Shown: positions 32,445 to 40,802 of the stretch, piece by piece
Numbering within the stretch: the stretch's first letter is position 1
How the letters are laid out: each line of letters begins with the position of its first letter
Source of the DNA: Microbacterium sp. SY138
Lineage (GTDB): Bacteria > Actinomycetota > Actinomycetes > Actinomycetales > Microbacteriaceae
DNA length: 64,000 nucleotides
Reading direction: 5' to 3'
Assembly (NCBI RefSeq): GCF_039729145.1
Contig: NZ_CP155793.1
Coordinates: forward strand, 1,860,001-1,924,000
The notes under the pieces: generated by a model
Told to the model about the DNA's origin: nothing
The model's database searches: none
Seen by the model: the letters and a program-made list of their open reading frames with translations, nothing else
Translations under genes and position numbers: made by a program

Positions 32445-33269
32445 TCAGGCGGCGATCACGCCGGTGCCGAGAAGGACCAGCAGGACGGTGCCGAGCAGGA
32501 TGCGGTAGATGACGAATGGCAGGAAGCTGCGCTTCGAGATCCAGTTCATGAAGAACGCGATCACGCCCAGTGCCACCACGAAGGCGATTCCCGTCGCGGC
32601 GAGGGTGTCGCCGAACGAGAAGAACGACGGCTCGTCCCAGCTCTTGAACACCTGGTAGAAGCCGCTGCCGAAGACGGCGGGGATCGCCAGCAGGAAGGCG
32701 TAGCGCGCTGCAGCCGCACGCTCGTATCCGAGGAACAGGCCCATCGTGATCGTGCCGCCCGAGCGGGAGACCCCGGGGATCAACGCCAGCGCCTGCGCGA
32801 AACCGAAGGCGATGCCGTGCGGGTAGGTGAGGTCATCGAGCTTTCGGCGCTTCGCTCCCACGTAGTCGGCGACGCCGAGCAGGATGCCGAACACGATCAG
32901 CATGACGGCGACGATCCACATCGATCGGAGCACGGTCTCGATCTGATCCTGGAAAAGGAGCCCGAGGACCACGATCGGGATGCTGCCGATGATGATCAAC
33001 CAGCCCATCCTGGCGTCCGGATCGTTGCGCGGCGCCTTGCCGACGAGAGACCGGAACCACTGCGTGACGATGCGCACGATGTCGCGCCAGAAGAACACCA
33101 CGACGGCGGCCTCGGTACCGATCTGTGTGATCGCGGTGAACGCGGCCCCCGGGTCCTCACCCGAGGGGAGGAACGTTCCGAGGATGCGCAGGTGAGCGCT
33201 GGAGGAGATCGGAAGGAATTCGGTGAGTCCCTGGACGATGCCGAGGATCAGTGCTTCGAGCAGGTGCAT
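32445..33269 (-). CDS. uppP: Undecaprenyl-diphosphatase
   Basis: A 274-residue polytopic membrane phosphatase that recycles undecaprenyl diphosphate for peptidoglycan synthesis; overproduction gives bacitracin resistance. Conserved motifs are [13 protein letters not shown] near residues 15-27 and the [10 protein letters not shown] loop near 165-175. About eight membrane helices are predicted. It lies 40 bases downstream of the M20 peptidase gene on the same strand and is probably co-transcribed with it. Confidence 0.95.
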   Translation of the reverse strand: MHLLEALILGIVQGLTEFLPISSSAHLRILGTFLPSGEDPGAAFTAITQIGTEAAVVVFFWRDIVRIVTQWFRSLVGKAPRNDPDARMGWLIIIGSIPIVVLGLLFQDQIETVLRSMWIVAVMLIVFGILLGVADYVGAKRRKLDDLTYPHGIAFGFAQALALIPGVSRSGGTITMGLFLGYERAAAARYAFLLAIPAVFGSGFYQVFKSWDEPSFFSFGDTLAATGIAFVVALGVIAFFMNWISKRSFLPFVIYRILLGTVLLVLLGTGVIAA

Positions 33270-33309
33270 GGAGAGCTTTCAGTTCAGGGAGGCACGGAGC
33301 GCGCGGCGC

Positions 33310-34605
33310 TCAGTACGTGCGCAGCAGATCGGTCAGAACCTGCTGGCCGAAGACAAGCGATTCTACGGGTACTCGCTCATCGACTCCGTGGAACATGCCT
33401 GTGAAGTCGAGGTCGGCAGGCAGCCTGAGCGGCGCGAAGCCGTAGCCGGTGATGCCCAGGTATGCCAGTGCCTTGTTGTCCGTGCCGGCACCGAGCAGAT
33501 ACGGGATGACCGGAACCCCCGGGTCGTGGCGGCCGATGCTGGCGACCATCGCCTCCACGAGCTCGCCCTCGAACGGCGTCTCCATCCCGATGTCGCGGAC
33601 GACCGTCTCGATGACGATCTCGTCTCCGACGATCTGCTGCAGCTCGGCGAGGACGTCGTCCTCGGTCCCGGGGATCACCCGTACGTCGATCAGCGCCTCG
33701 GCGCGCTCCGGGATCACATTGTGCTTGTAGCCCGCTGCCAGCGCTGTCGGGTTCGTCGTCGTGCGGAACGAGGACCGCAGGAAGGCCTCGGCCGGTCCCG
33801 CGGCTGCGGCGAGGGCATCGGGGTCGTCGACGCTGCGCCCGGTCAGGTCGCTCAGGCCCTCCAGCAGGGCCCTGGTCGTCGACGTCAGACGGATCGGCCA
33901 CCGGGTGCGCCCGATCGCCGCGACCGCTTCAGCGAGCTTCGTGACGGCGTTGTCGTCGTGCAGGCGGCTTCCGTGGCCCGCGCGGCCCTTCGCGACGAGC
34001 CGTATCCAGATCAGGGCCTTCTCCCCCACCTGCAGCAGATAGGCCCGTCGGTCATCGACGGTGATCGAGTAGCCGCCGACCTCGCTGATGGCGGCCGTCG
34101 CGCCCTCGAACCACTCCGGGCGGTTCTGCACGACGAGCGCTGACCCCTCGACACCGCCGTTCTCCTCGTCGGCGAAGAAGGCCAGCACGAGATCGCGTTC
34201 CGGTTGCTCGCCTGCGCGCAGGATCTCGGCCACCGACGTGAGGATCATGGCATTCATGTTCTTCATGTCGACGGCTCCACGGCCCCACAGCATTCCGTCC
34301 CGCACGAGGCCGGCGAACGGGTCGACGCTCCAGTCCTCCGCCATGGCGGGAACGACGTCGAGATGGCCGTGCACGACGAGCGCGGGCTTGTCCCTGTCAC
34401 GCCCCGGCACCCTCGCCATCACGTTCGTGCGGCGCGGGATCGGCTCGTAGTACTCGACCGCGAGCCCGAGCCCCTCCAGGTAGGCACCGACATATTGCGC
34501 GGCCTCGCGCTCGCCCTTCGCGTTGCCCCCGCCGAAGTTGGAGGTGTCGAAGCGGATCAGGTCGCTCGCGATGCGGACGACCTCCGGAAGAGACGGATCG
34601 GTCAT
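33310..34605 (-). CDS. M20 family metallopeptidase (dipeptidase/ArgE-DapE type)
   Basis: A 431-residue dizinc aminoacylase or dipeptidase. Metal-binding motifs are HGHLDVVPA near residue 80, AVDMKNMNA near 117 and FADEENGGVEGS near 150, where the two Glu are catalytic and metal ligands. The dimerisation domain lies in the middle. Homologues sit close to uppP in mycobacteria (annotated dapE2). The ATG is fixed by TAGCCT 6 bases upstream. The natural substrate is unknown. Confidence 0.9.
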   Translation of the reverse strand: MTDPSLPEVVRIASDLIRFDTSNFGGGNAKGEREAAQYVGAYLEGLGLAVEYYEPIPRRTNVMARVPGRDRDKPALVVHGHLDVVPAMAEDWSVDPFAGLVRDGMLWGRGAVDMKNMNAMILTSVAEILRAGEQPERDLVLAFFADEENGGVEGSALVVQNRPEWFEGATAAISEVGGYSITVDDRRAYLLQVGEKALIWIRLVAKGRAGHGSRLHDDNAVTKLAEAVAAIGRTRWPIRLTSTTRALLEGLSDLTGRSVDDPDALAAAAGPAEAFLRSSFRTTTNPTALAAGYKHNVIPERAEALIDVRVIPGTEDDVLAELQQIVGDEIVIETVVRDIGMETPFEGELVEAMVASIGRHDPGVPVIPYLLGAGTDNKALAYLGITGYGFAPLRLPADLDFTGMFHGVDERVPVESLVFGQQVLTDLLRTY

Positions 34606-34611
34606 GGGTCC

Positions 34612-34617
34612 AGGCTA
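34612..34617 (-). promoter_or_regulatory. -10 element TAGCCT for the M20-uppP unit (leaderless)
   Basis: TAGCCT on the minus strand ends 6 bases before the ATG at 34605. Confidence 0.65.
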
Positions 34618-34716
34618 TCGAAAGCGCGCGCCACGCCCGGGCGTGCGCCTCGGTTCGAGAGGCCGCTGGGGACGTGGTAATGTCATTCTTCGGTCGGCAA
34701 CGATTATCCAACACCT

Positions 34717-34799
34717 GCGCGGGTGGCGGAATGGTAGACGCGCTACGTTGAGGTCGTAGTGCCCGTAAGGGCGTGGGGGTTCAAGTCCCCCTCCGCGCA
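34717..34799 (+). tRNA. tRNA-Leu(GAG)
   Basis: An 83-base class II tRNA. The acceptor stem GCGCGGG pairs with TCCGCGC (one G-U pair), followed by discriminator A and no encoded CCA. The anticodon stem CTACG/CGTAG encloses the loop TTGAGGT with anticodon GAG (reads CUC/CUU). A long variable arm (GTGCCCGTAAGGGCGT) and the TTCAAGT T-loop confirm a leucine tRNA. It is followed directly by a strong terminator. Confidence 0.96.
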
Positions 34800-34806
34800 C
34801 AGGAAG

Positions 34807-34843
34807 AAGAAGGCCCCGGATCCCTGGATCCGGGGCCTTCTTT
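34807..34843 (+). terminator. Rho-independent terminator of tRNA-Leu
   Basis: AAGAAGGCCCCGGATC (34807-34822) pairs perfectly with GATCCGGGGCCTTCTT (34827-34842) around CCTG, followed by a short T-rich stretch. Confidence 0.9.
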
Positions 34844-35065
34844 GTTGTCGTGTGGACGACCGACGTCGTGTGCGTCGACGACGCGGGGAACAGCTCACCG
34901 GAGAGCGGAGATACACGCCGCGCCTTGATCCGGAGCTACCGGGCTCCGCTCCATCGGGAGAACTCCGTCCGGTGATGCGGATGTACGAGCCCGCCTCCGT
35001 CGTCGTCGAGGGCCGCTATCCTGTTCCGGCGATCACGCGATCGCAGGAACAGGAGTCGCTGCCGG
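34844..35065. other. Gap after tRNA-Leu; only a hairpin visible
   Basis: About 220 bases without a convincing gene. A 41-codon GTG-started frame exists but has no ribosome binding site or recognisable product. The one clear structure is a hairpin at 35020-35053, listed separately. Confidence 0.6.
35020..35053. terminator. Hairpin downstream of the VIT-family gene
   Basis: CCTGTTCC-g-GCGATC pairs with GATCGC-a-GGAACAGG around ACGC, giving 14 pairs with one G-A mismatch. It sits 13 bases after the minus-strand VIT stop and probably ends that transcript, although there is no T-tract. Confidence 0.55.
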
Positions 35066-36163
35066 TCACGCCGCGCTGACTCCGAAGAGAAGGCCCAGCA
35101 GGTAGGTGATGGCGGCTGCGCCGAAGCCGATGGCGAGTTGGCGCAGGGCGCGGCGCAGGGGCGGGCCGCCCGAGAGCACGCCCACCATCGCGCCGGTGCT
35201 CAGGAGCGCGATGCCGACGAGCACGAGTGCGACGACGACGGCCGTCGTTCCCTCCAGGCCGAATATCCAGGGCAGCACCGGAATGATCGCCCCGGAGGCG
35301 AAGAGGAGGAAGCTCGAGATCGCGGCCGTCCAATCGCTGCCGACGATCTCGTGTGCGTCGCCGCCCTGGATGTCGACCGGACCGGTCGCGGCCCGGCGCG
35401 CCCCGGCCTGGGCTGCGCTCACGATGCGCCGGGCGCGCGCCAGCGATTCCTCCTGCTCCATGCCCCGTGCGCGGTAGACGAGCGCGAGCTCGTTCTCGTC
35501 GATGTCGAGATCGCCGGCCGACGCATGGGCGTCTTCGTTCGCCTCGGTGGCTGCGAGCAGCTCGCGCTGGGATCGTACGGAGACGAACTCCCCCGCCCCC
35601 ATGGACAGCGCTCCGGCCAGAAGACCAGCGATGCCGCTGAAGAGCACGAAACCGGAGCTCACCCCTGTCGCGCCGATGCCGAGGACGAGCGCCAGGTTGC
35701 TCACGAGGCCGTCGTTCGCTCCGAAGACGGCTGCACGGAAGGATCCGGAGAGGCGCCTGCGGCCGCGTGCCGCGAGCCCGCGCACGACCTCGAAGTGAAC
35801 CTTCTCGTCGGCCCGCATCGCGGGGGTGGCGTACTGCTCCGCATCGTAGGGGGAACGCGCCTCCGCGCTCTGGGCGAGAGCCAGGACGAAGATGGACCCG
35901 AAACGACCGGCCATCCAGCCGAGGAGTCGCGAACGCACTCCGGCGCGGGGAAGTCGCTTCGGCTCGCTGCCGAGAAGATCGAGCCAATGCTGCTCATGGC
36001 GGCGTTCGGCGTCAGCGAGACTCAGCAGGATGTCGCGCTCCTCCCCCTCTCGTCGTGCAGCGAGCTTCTGATAAACGGCGCCTTCGGCACGCTCCTCGAC
36101 GAGATAGCGCGCCCAGCGCCGGCGGTCGGCTGGCGTCGGTTCGACTGCGGCGGGGGCTGTCAT
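35066..36163 (-). CDS. Ferritin-like/rubrerythrin domain fused to VIT1/CCC1 iron transporter (MbfA-like)
   Basis: A 365-residue two-part protein. Residues about 15-130 form a ferritin-like four-helix region with Glu/His-rich helices (EERAEGAVYQKL, DAERRHEQHW, ADEKVHFEVV) able to bind a diiron centre. Residues about 140-365 are a VIT1/CCC1 membrane domain with five helices, starting FRAAVFGANDGLVSNLALVLG. MbfA proteins of this type export or store iron and reduce peroxide stress. The ATG has GGAGGATCC upstream and a TAGCGT -10 at 36209-36214. It may work with Dps and the ferrochelatase elsewhere in the window. Confidence 0.87.
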   Translation of the reverse strand: MTAPAAVEPTPADRRRWARYLVEERAEGAVYQKLAARREGEERDILLSLADAERRHEQHWLDLLGSEPKRLPRAGVRSRLLGWMAGRFGSIFVLALAQSAEARSPYDAEQYATPAMRADEKVHFEVVRGLAARGRRRLSGSFRAAVFGANDGLVSNLALVLGIGATGVSSGFVLFSGIAGLLAGALSMGAGEFVSVRSQRELLAATEANEDAHASAGDLDIDENELALVYRARGMEQEESLARARRIVSAAQAGARRAATGPVDIQGGDAHEIVGSDWTAAISSFLLFASGAIIPVLPWIFGLEGTTAVVVALVLVGIALLSTGAMVGVLSGGPPLRRALRQLAIGFGAAAITYLLGLLFGVSAA

Positions 36164-36208
36164 GGATCCTCCAGGAAAGACGGTGCCCGGTGCGCGGGCA
36201 ACCGTTCA

Positions 36209-36214
36209 ACGCTA
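36209..36214 (-). promoter_or_regulatory. -10 element TAGCGT for the VIT-family gene
   Basis: TAGCGT on the minus strand predicts a start near 36202 and a 39-base leader with GGAGGATCC before the ATG at 36163. Confidence 0.5.
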
Positions 36215-36308
36215 GCTCTGAAGGCGCGCAGGAACCCTGCTCAGGCGCGGATTGACAGCATTTCGGGGATCCGAAGCACCGGCCGGACGTCATGCGGTCC
36301 TGTGGTCC

Positions 36309-38051
36309 TCAGGAACGCACGCGTTTGCGGAGAACCTCGATGCGCGACTGCAGCTGGGTCACCGTCGCCTGAGCGACGGCCGGACCTCCGCAGATCCGTC
36401 GGAGCTCGGCATGCACCGCGCCGTGGGGCTCGCCCTTCTGCCGGGCGTAGAGTCCGACGAGACTGTTCAGAAGCTGTCGCTGCTCTTTGAGCGTGCGATG
36501 CAGGGGCGGGGGCAGCGTCGTCGTCTCGGTCGGTGCGGTCGAGGCTTCTCGCGCTTCACGCAGACGCGATTGACGGGACTGACGCTGCATGAGCAGTTCG
36601 TGGACGTGTTCCGGTTCGAGGAGACCGGGGAATCCGATGAACTCCTCCTCTTCCGGTGTGCCGGGTTCTGCGAGCTGTCCGAACTCCTGACCTTCGAACA
36701 CCACGCGATCGAAGTGCGCGACGGACGAGAGCGCCTGATAGCTGAACTCCTGCGTCAGCGCGTCCGAGGTCTCCTCCTCGCGATTCGCGCTCTCGAGCAG
36801 GGAGTCTTCCAGCCCGTCGTCCTCCTTCGACTGCCGGTCGAGTGCGTGGTCACGCTGCTTGTCCATCTCGTTCGCGAGCCCCATGAGCACGGGGACCTGC
36901 GGAAGGAACACGCTGGCGGCCTCACCGCGGCGTCGGGCCCGCACGAAACGACCGATGGCTTGGGCGAAGAACAGCGGAGTCGACGAGGAGGTCGCGTACA
37001 CGCCCACCGCGAGGCGCGGCACGTCGACACCCTCCGACACCATGCGCACGGCCACCATCCACCGGGAGTCGTTCGCGCTGAACTTCTCGATGCGTTCCGA
37101 TGCGGTCGCGTCGTCGGAGAGCACGACCGTGGCCTGCTGGCCCGTGATGCTGTGCAGGATCTTGGCGTATGCCCGGGCGACGGTCTGATCGGTCGCCAGC
37201 ACCAGACCGCCGGCGTCGGGGACGTGGTGGCGGATCTCGGTGAGGCGGCGGTCTGCGGCCGACAGCACGGCCGGCATCCAGTCGCCCTCGGGGTCGAGCG
37301 CGGTGCGCCAGGCCTGCGAAGTCACGTCTTTCGTGTTGTCCTGGCCCAGGTGCGTCTCGAGTTCGTCGCCCGTCGTCGTGCGCCACCGCATCTTGCCCGC
37401 ATACATGTGGAACAGGACAGGTCGGACGACGCCGTCGGCCAGCGCACGACCGTAGCCGTAGTTGTAGTCGGTGCGAGAGATGCGCGCGCCGGATTCGTCG
37501 GGGTGGTATTCGACGAACGGGATCGGTGCCGTGTCGCTGCGGAACGGGGTTCCGGAGAGCAGGAGACGCCGCTTGGCGGGACCGTACGCATCGCGGATGG
37601 CGTCGCCCCAGCTCAGTGCATCACCGCCGTGGTGGACCTCGTCGAGGATCACCAGCGTCTTCGCGTCTTCCGTGAGATGCCGGTGCACGGAGGACTTCGC
37701 CGCGACCTGCGCGTACGTCACGACGGCGCCGTGATAGTGGCGGGCGGGTGCCCAGTCGCTGTTGCGGAAGCGGGGGTCGAGGCGGATGTGCACGCGCGCG
37801 GCGGCATCGGCCCACTGCGTCTTGAGATGCTCGGTCGGAGCCACCACGATGATGCGGTTGACCTCGCCCATGCGCATGAGTTCGACCGCCAGGGTGAGAG
37901 CGAACGTGGTCTTCCCTGCACCGGGGGTGGCGGCCACGAGGAAGTCGCGCTGATCCGCGGCGAAGTACTGTTCGAGGGCCTCCTGCTGCCACGCGCGCAG
38001 CTTGTTCGCGGTGCCCCAAGGAGCACGCTGTGGAAAGGACGGAGAGAGCAT
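36309..38051 (-). CDS. SF2 DEAD/DEAH-box helicase (ResIII type)
   Basis: A 580-residue superfamily 2 ATPase. Walker A is ATPGAGKT at 41-48; motif II is LDEVHH; motif III is LSGTPFR; motif VI is QAIGRFVRARR. The last 200 residues are helical, acidic then basic, with no known nuclease or methylase domain. Related single-gene helicases are widespread in actinobacteria; their role in DNA repair or RNA metabolism is not established. TATCGT 7 bases upstream sets the ATG at 38051 rather than a GTG ten codons earlier. No restriction-modification partner is nearby. Confidence 0.85.
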   Translation of the reverse strand: MLSPSFPQRAPWGTANKLRAWQQEALEQYFAADQRDFLVAATPGAGKTTFALTLAVELMRMGEVNRIIVVAPTEHLKTQWADAAARVHIRLDPRFRNSDWAPARHYHGAVVTYAQVAAKSSVHRHLTEDAKTLVILDEVHHGGDALSWGDAIRDAYGPAKRRLLLSGTPFRSDTAPIPFVEYHPDESGARISRTDYNYGYGRALADGVVRPVLFHMYAGKMRWRTTTGDELETHLGQDNTKDVTSQAWRTALDPEGDWMPAVLSAADRRLTEIRHHVPDAGGLVLATDQTVARAYAKILHSITGQQATVVLSDDATASERIEKFSANDSRWMVAVRMVSEGVDVPRLAVGVYATSSSTPLFFAQAIGRFVRARRRGEAASVFLPQVPVLMGLANEMDKQRDHALDRQSKEDDGLEDSLLESANREEETSDALTQEFSYQALSSVAHFDRVVFEGQEFGQLAEPGTPEEEEFIGFPGLLEPEHVHELLMQRQSRQSRLREAREASTAPTETTTLPPPLHRTLKEQRQLLNSLVGLYARQKGEPHGAVHAELRRICGGPAVAQATVTQLQSRIEVLRKRVRS

Positions 38052-38058
38052 CGACTCC

Positions 38059-38064
38059 ACGATA
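38059..38064 (-). promoter_or_regulatory. -10 element TATCGT for the helicase gene (leaderless)
   Basis: TATCGT on the minus strand ends 7 bases before the ATG at 38051. Confidence 0.6.
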
Positions 38065-38136
38065 ATCGCTGCCGGGGACACGGGATCACTCGCCGCGGTT
38101 CCCGCGCGTGCCCCTCCCCCGGACGTGCGCCTGCAG

Positions 38137-38142
38137 TAGGCT
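38137..38142 (+). promoter_or_regulatory. -10 element TAGGCT for SGNH copy 2
   Basis: TAGGCT predicts a start near 38149. The leader of about 50 bases carries AAGGAG before the ATG at 38199, unlike the leaderless copy 1. Confidence 0.5.
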
Positions 38143-38198
38143 CTGTCACTGCGCAGCGGTCACCTCCGCCGGGCAGAATGTTCGTGAAGGAGAGCGGG

Positions 38199-39041
38199 AT
38201 GACCGACCAGGATTCGACTCGGACCCCCTACGTTCCGAACGAGACCGCACATCCGTGGCGTCGTTTCGTCGCGATCGGCGATTCGTTCACGGAGGGCATC
38301 GGCGACCCGGATCCCGCACATCCCGGCAGCCACCGCGGCTGGGCCGACCGCGTCGCGGAGGTGCTCGCCTCGCAGGTGGACGACTTCGCCTACGCGAATC
38401 TCGCCGTCCGCGGAAAACTCATCGCACAGATCGTCGCCGATCAGATCGAGCCGGCCGTGGCGCTCCACCCTGATCTGGTGTCGATCTGTGCGGGCGGCAA
38501 CGACGTGATCCGCCCCGGGACCGATCCGGACGCCATCGCGAGTCAGCTCGAAGACGCCGTGGCCCGACTGGCCTCGACGGGAGCGGCCGTGCTCCTCTTC
38601 ACCGGGATCGACACCGCCTTCACGCCGGTTTTCCGGGCGTTCCGCGGCAAGGTCGCGATCTACAACGAGAACGTCCGCGCGATCGCCGAGCGTCATGACT
38701 GCATCGTCGCCGATCAGTGGGCGCTCAAGGTCGTGCAGGACATGCGGTTCTTCGACGACGACCGCCTGCACTACAACGCCCTCGGTCACCACGAGGTGGC
38801 ACGGATGGCGCTGCGCGCGCTGAACGTGCCGAACGACCTCGAGGCCATGCAGCCCGAGCCGTTCCCGCTGCGGACGTGGCGAGAGGCGCGCGCCGAGGAC
38901 CTCGGCTGGGCACGCGAGCACCTGGTGCCATGGGTGCTCCGGAGGTTGCGGCACCAGTCATCCGGAGACAACCTCGCGGCGAAGCGTCCGGAGCCCTCGC
39001 CGGTGTTCCGATTCGAGCAGACCCCTCCGGAGAGGGACTGA
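38199..39041 (+). CDS. SGNH/GDSL hydrolase, copy 2
   Basis: A 280-residue SGNH hydrolase, paralogous to 6758-7513. Block I is GDSFTEG with nucleophile Ser29; the GGND block reads CAGGNDVI; the Asp-His pair lies in DDDRLHYNALGHH. It shares the RRGWADRVAE-like segment (HRGWADRV here), YANLAVRGK and the C-terminal PWVLRR...SSGDNLAAKRP pattern with copy 1. An ATG at 38178 is also in frame, but AAGGAG sits 6-7 bases before 38199. There is no signal peptide. The natural substrate is unknown. Confidence 0.87.
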   Translation: MTDQDSTRTPYVPNETAHPWRRFVAIGDSFTEGIGDPDPAHPGSHRGWADRVAEVLASQVDDFAYANLAVRGKLIAQIVADQIEPAVALHPDLVSICAGGNDVIRPGTDPDAIASQLEDAVARLASTGAAVLLFTGIDTAFTPVFRAFRGKVAIYNENVRAIAERHDCIVADQWALKVVQDMRFFDDDRLHYNALGHHEVARMALRALNVPNDLEAMQPEPFPLRTWREARAEDLGWAREHLVPWVLRRLRHQSSGDNLAAKRPEPSPVFRFEQTPPERD

Positions 39042-39045
39042 GAGG

Positions 39046-39855
39046 TCAGGCTTTCATCGACCAGAGCGCGACCGCGGCGGCGGATGCCACGTTGAGCGAG
39101 TCGACCCCGCCGGACATCGGGATGGTGACGATGGTGTCTGCACCCTCCATCGCCTCGCGCGAGAGGCCGTCGCCCTCCGAGCCCATGACGAGTGCGACGC
39201 GTTCCGGACGATCGGCGGCGTAGGTGTCGAGCGTCACCGCGTCGTCACGCAGCGCGAGGGCGGCGATGTCGAAGCCCGCGGCGTGAAGGTCTGCGATGGC
39301 GGAATCCCAGTCGGGGATACGCGTCCACGGCACCTGGAACACGGTCCCCATGCTCACGCGGACACTGCGACGGTACAGCGGGTCGGCGCCCCCTGGCGAC
39401 ACCAGCACCGCGTCGGCCCCCAGCCCGGCAGCCGCACGGAAGGCCGCTCCGACGTTGGTGTGGTCGCCGATGTTCTCGAGGATGAGCACGAGGGTCGCCC
39501 CCTGGATCACGTCGTGAACCGACGGCAGCTCGGGGCGGTGCATCGAGGCGATCGTCCCCCTGTGCACCGCGAAGCCGGTCACCGTCTCGGCGATCTCGTC
39601 CGGCACCACGTACACGGGCACATCGAGATCGCCGACGATCCTCCGGATGTCCTCCACCCGGCGCTCCTGGACCAGTACGGAACGCGGACGATGTCCAGCC
39701 GCCACCGCGCGGGCGATCACCTTCGTCGATTCCGCGATGTAGAGACCACCCGACGGCTCAGACAGGGCACGAAGCGCGGTGTCGGTGAGTCCGCGGTAGT
39801 CGTCGAGACGCGGGTCGTCGGCATCGGTCACAGGCAGTAGTTCCACGATGTCCAC
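39046..39855 (-). CDS. TrmH/SpoU family RNA 2'-O-methyltransferase
   Basis: A 269-residue SPOUT methyltransferase that probably modifies ribose in tRNA or rRNA. A substrate-binding N-terminal domain (about 25-100) precedes the knotted SPOUT domain. Motif 1 is ENIGDHTNVGAAFRAAAGLGAD, motif 2 is ALVMGSEGDGLS, and motif 3 is IPMSGGVDSLNVASAAAV. The GTG start at 39855 (VDIVELLPVTDADDPRLDDYRGL) is the best match to the family; upstream frame is open but unrelated. The exact nucleotide is unknown. It is divergent from the sirtuin gene. Confidence 0.88.
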   Translation of the reverse strand: MDIVELLPVTDADDPRLDDYRGLTDTALRALSEPSGGLYIAESTKVIARAVAAGHRPRSVLVQERRVEDIRRIVGDLDVPVYVVPDEIAETVTGFAVHRGTIASMHRPELPSVHDVIQGATLVLILENIGDHTNVGAAFRAAAGLGADAVLVSPGGADPLYRRSVRVSMGTVFQVPWTRIPDWDSAIADLHAAGFDIAALALRDDAVTLDTYAADRPERVALVMGSEGDGLSREAMEGADTIVTIPMSGGVDSLNVASAAAVALWSMKA

Positions 39856-39940
39856 TCTGCCATCGTCCGTGGGCAGGCCTCGCACGGCGTCGGCGCGCGC
39901 TGACGCCCCGTCGGCGGGCGCCGTGTCCGTCCCCGCACCG

Positions 39941-39946
39941 TAGACT
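39941..39946 (+). promoter_or_regulatory. -10 element TAGACT for the sirtuin gene
   Basis: TAGACT predicts a start near 39953, leaving a very short leader that holds GAGGAGG before the GTG at 39963. Confidence 0.5.
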
Positions 39947-39962
39947 CGCTCGAGGAGGTCCC

Positions 39963-40802
39963 GTGAGCGTGTCGAATCCCGCCGAGCTGTCGGCCACCAT
40001 CGCCCACGCCGCCGAGTTGCTGCGCGAGAAGCGCATCGCACTTCTCACCGGCGCCGGTATCTCGACCGATTCCGGTATCCCCGCCTATCGCGGTGAAGGC
40101 GCCAGGACCCGCAGCGATCCCATGACGATCCAGACATTCTTGGGCGATGAGGCCGCGCGGCGTCGGTACTGGGTCGGGAGCCATCTCGGTTGGCGCGCGT
40201 TCGCCCGAGCTGAGCCGAACCCGGGACATATCGCGCTGGCGCAACTCGAAACCGTGGGCACCGTATCCGGAGTCATCACGCAGAACGTCGACGGTCTGCA
40301 TCTGCGAGCCGGGAGCTCGCACGTGATCGAGGTGCACGGGACGATGCGCCGCGTGCTCTGCCTCAAGTGCGGTCAGGTGTTCGACCGCCGCGATGTCGCC
40401 GTGCAGATCGAGGAGCTCAACCCCTGGATCACGGTGCCGGAGAACATCGCGCTCGCTCCCGACGGCGACGTCCTGCCTGAGACCACGGAGGGGTTCATCG
40501 TCCCGGTGTGCACGGTGTGCGCAGGGACGCTCAAGCCGGATGTGGTCTTCTTCGGCGAATACGTTCCCCAGGACCGCTTCCGTGCCGCCGAGTCGCTGCT
40601 GCGCTCGAGCACCGCACTGATCGTCGCGGGTTCCTCGCTGGTCGTCAACTCCGGCGTGCGTCTCGTCGAGCGCGCCCGTCGCCGCAACATCCCCTTGATC
40701 ATCGTCAACCGTGAGCCGACGCGCGCGGATGCCTGGGCGCACCTCACCATCGCCGCCGGCACCAGCGACGTGCTCCCCGCACTCCAGGAACTCCTCTCGT
40801 GA
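39963..40802 (+). CDS. cobB: NAD-dependent protein deacylase, sirtuin
   Basis: A 279-residue Sir2-family enzyme that removes acyl groups from lysines using NAD. Motifs are LTGAGISTDSGIPAYRG (GAG at 30-32), TQNVDGLH, catalytic His125 in IEVHG, and a four-Cys zinc site from CLKC (133/136) and CTVCAG. The GTG start has GAGGAGG closely upstream. The downstream phosphatase overlaps by four bases (GTGA). The Cys pattern marks it as a zinc-type class III or U sirtuin, unlike the defence-associated SIR2 domains. Confidence 0.93.
   Translation: MSVSNPAELSATIAHAAELLREKRIALLTGAGISTDSGIPAYRGEGARTRSDPMTIQTFLGDEAARRRYWVGSHLGWRAFARAEPNPGHIALAQLETVGTVSGVITQNVDGLHLRAGSSHVIEVHGTMRRVLCLKCGQVFDRRDVAVQIEELNPWITVPENIALAPDGDVLPETTEGFIVPVCTVCAGTLKPDVVFFGEYVPQDRFRAAESLLRSSTALIVAGSSLVVNSGVRLVERARRRNIPLIIVNREPTRADAWAHLTIAAGTSDVLPALQELLS

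Noticed and set aside
34843..34965. A 41-codon GTG-started frame after the tRNA-Leu terminator
   Set aside because: No ribosome binding site, no -10 at leaderless spacing and no recognisable product.
34759..35079. A 106-codon frame starting inside tRNA-Leu
   Set aside because: It begins in the tRNA anticodon region and crosses its terminator.
36309..38051. SF2 helicase considered as part of a restriction or defence island
   Set aside because: No nuclease, methylase or other defence gene lies within several kilobases; neighbours are an iron protein and an SGNH hydrolase.
36252..38198. Long open plus-strand frame leading into the second SGNH gene
   Set aside because: The part before 38199 is antisense to the SF2 helicase; the real start has AAGGAG directly upstream.
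39963..40802. Sirtuin considered as an anti-phage SIR2 effector
   Set aside because: It has the zinc Cys set and compact deacylase architecture, and its partner is a housekeeping-type phosphatase rather than a defence protein.
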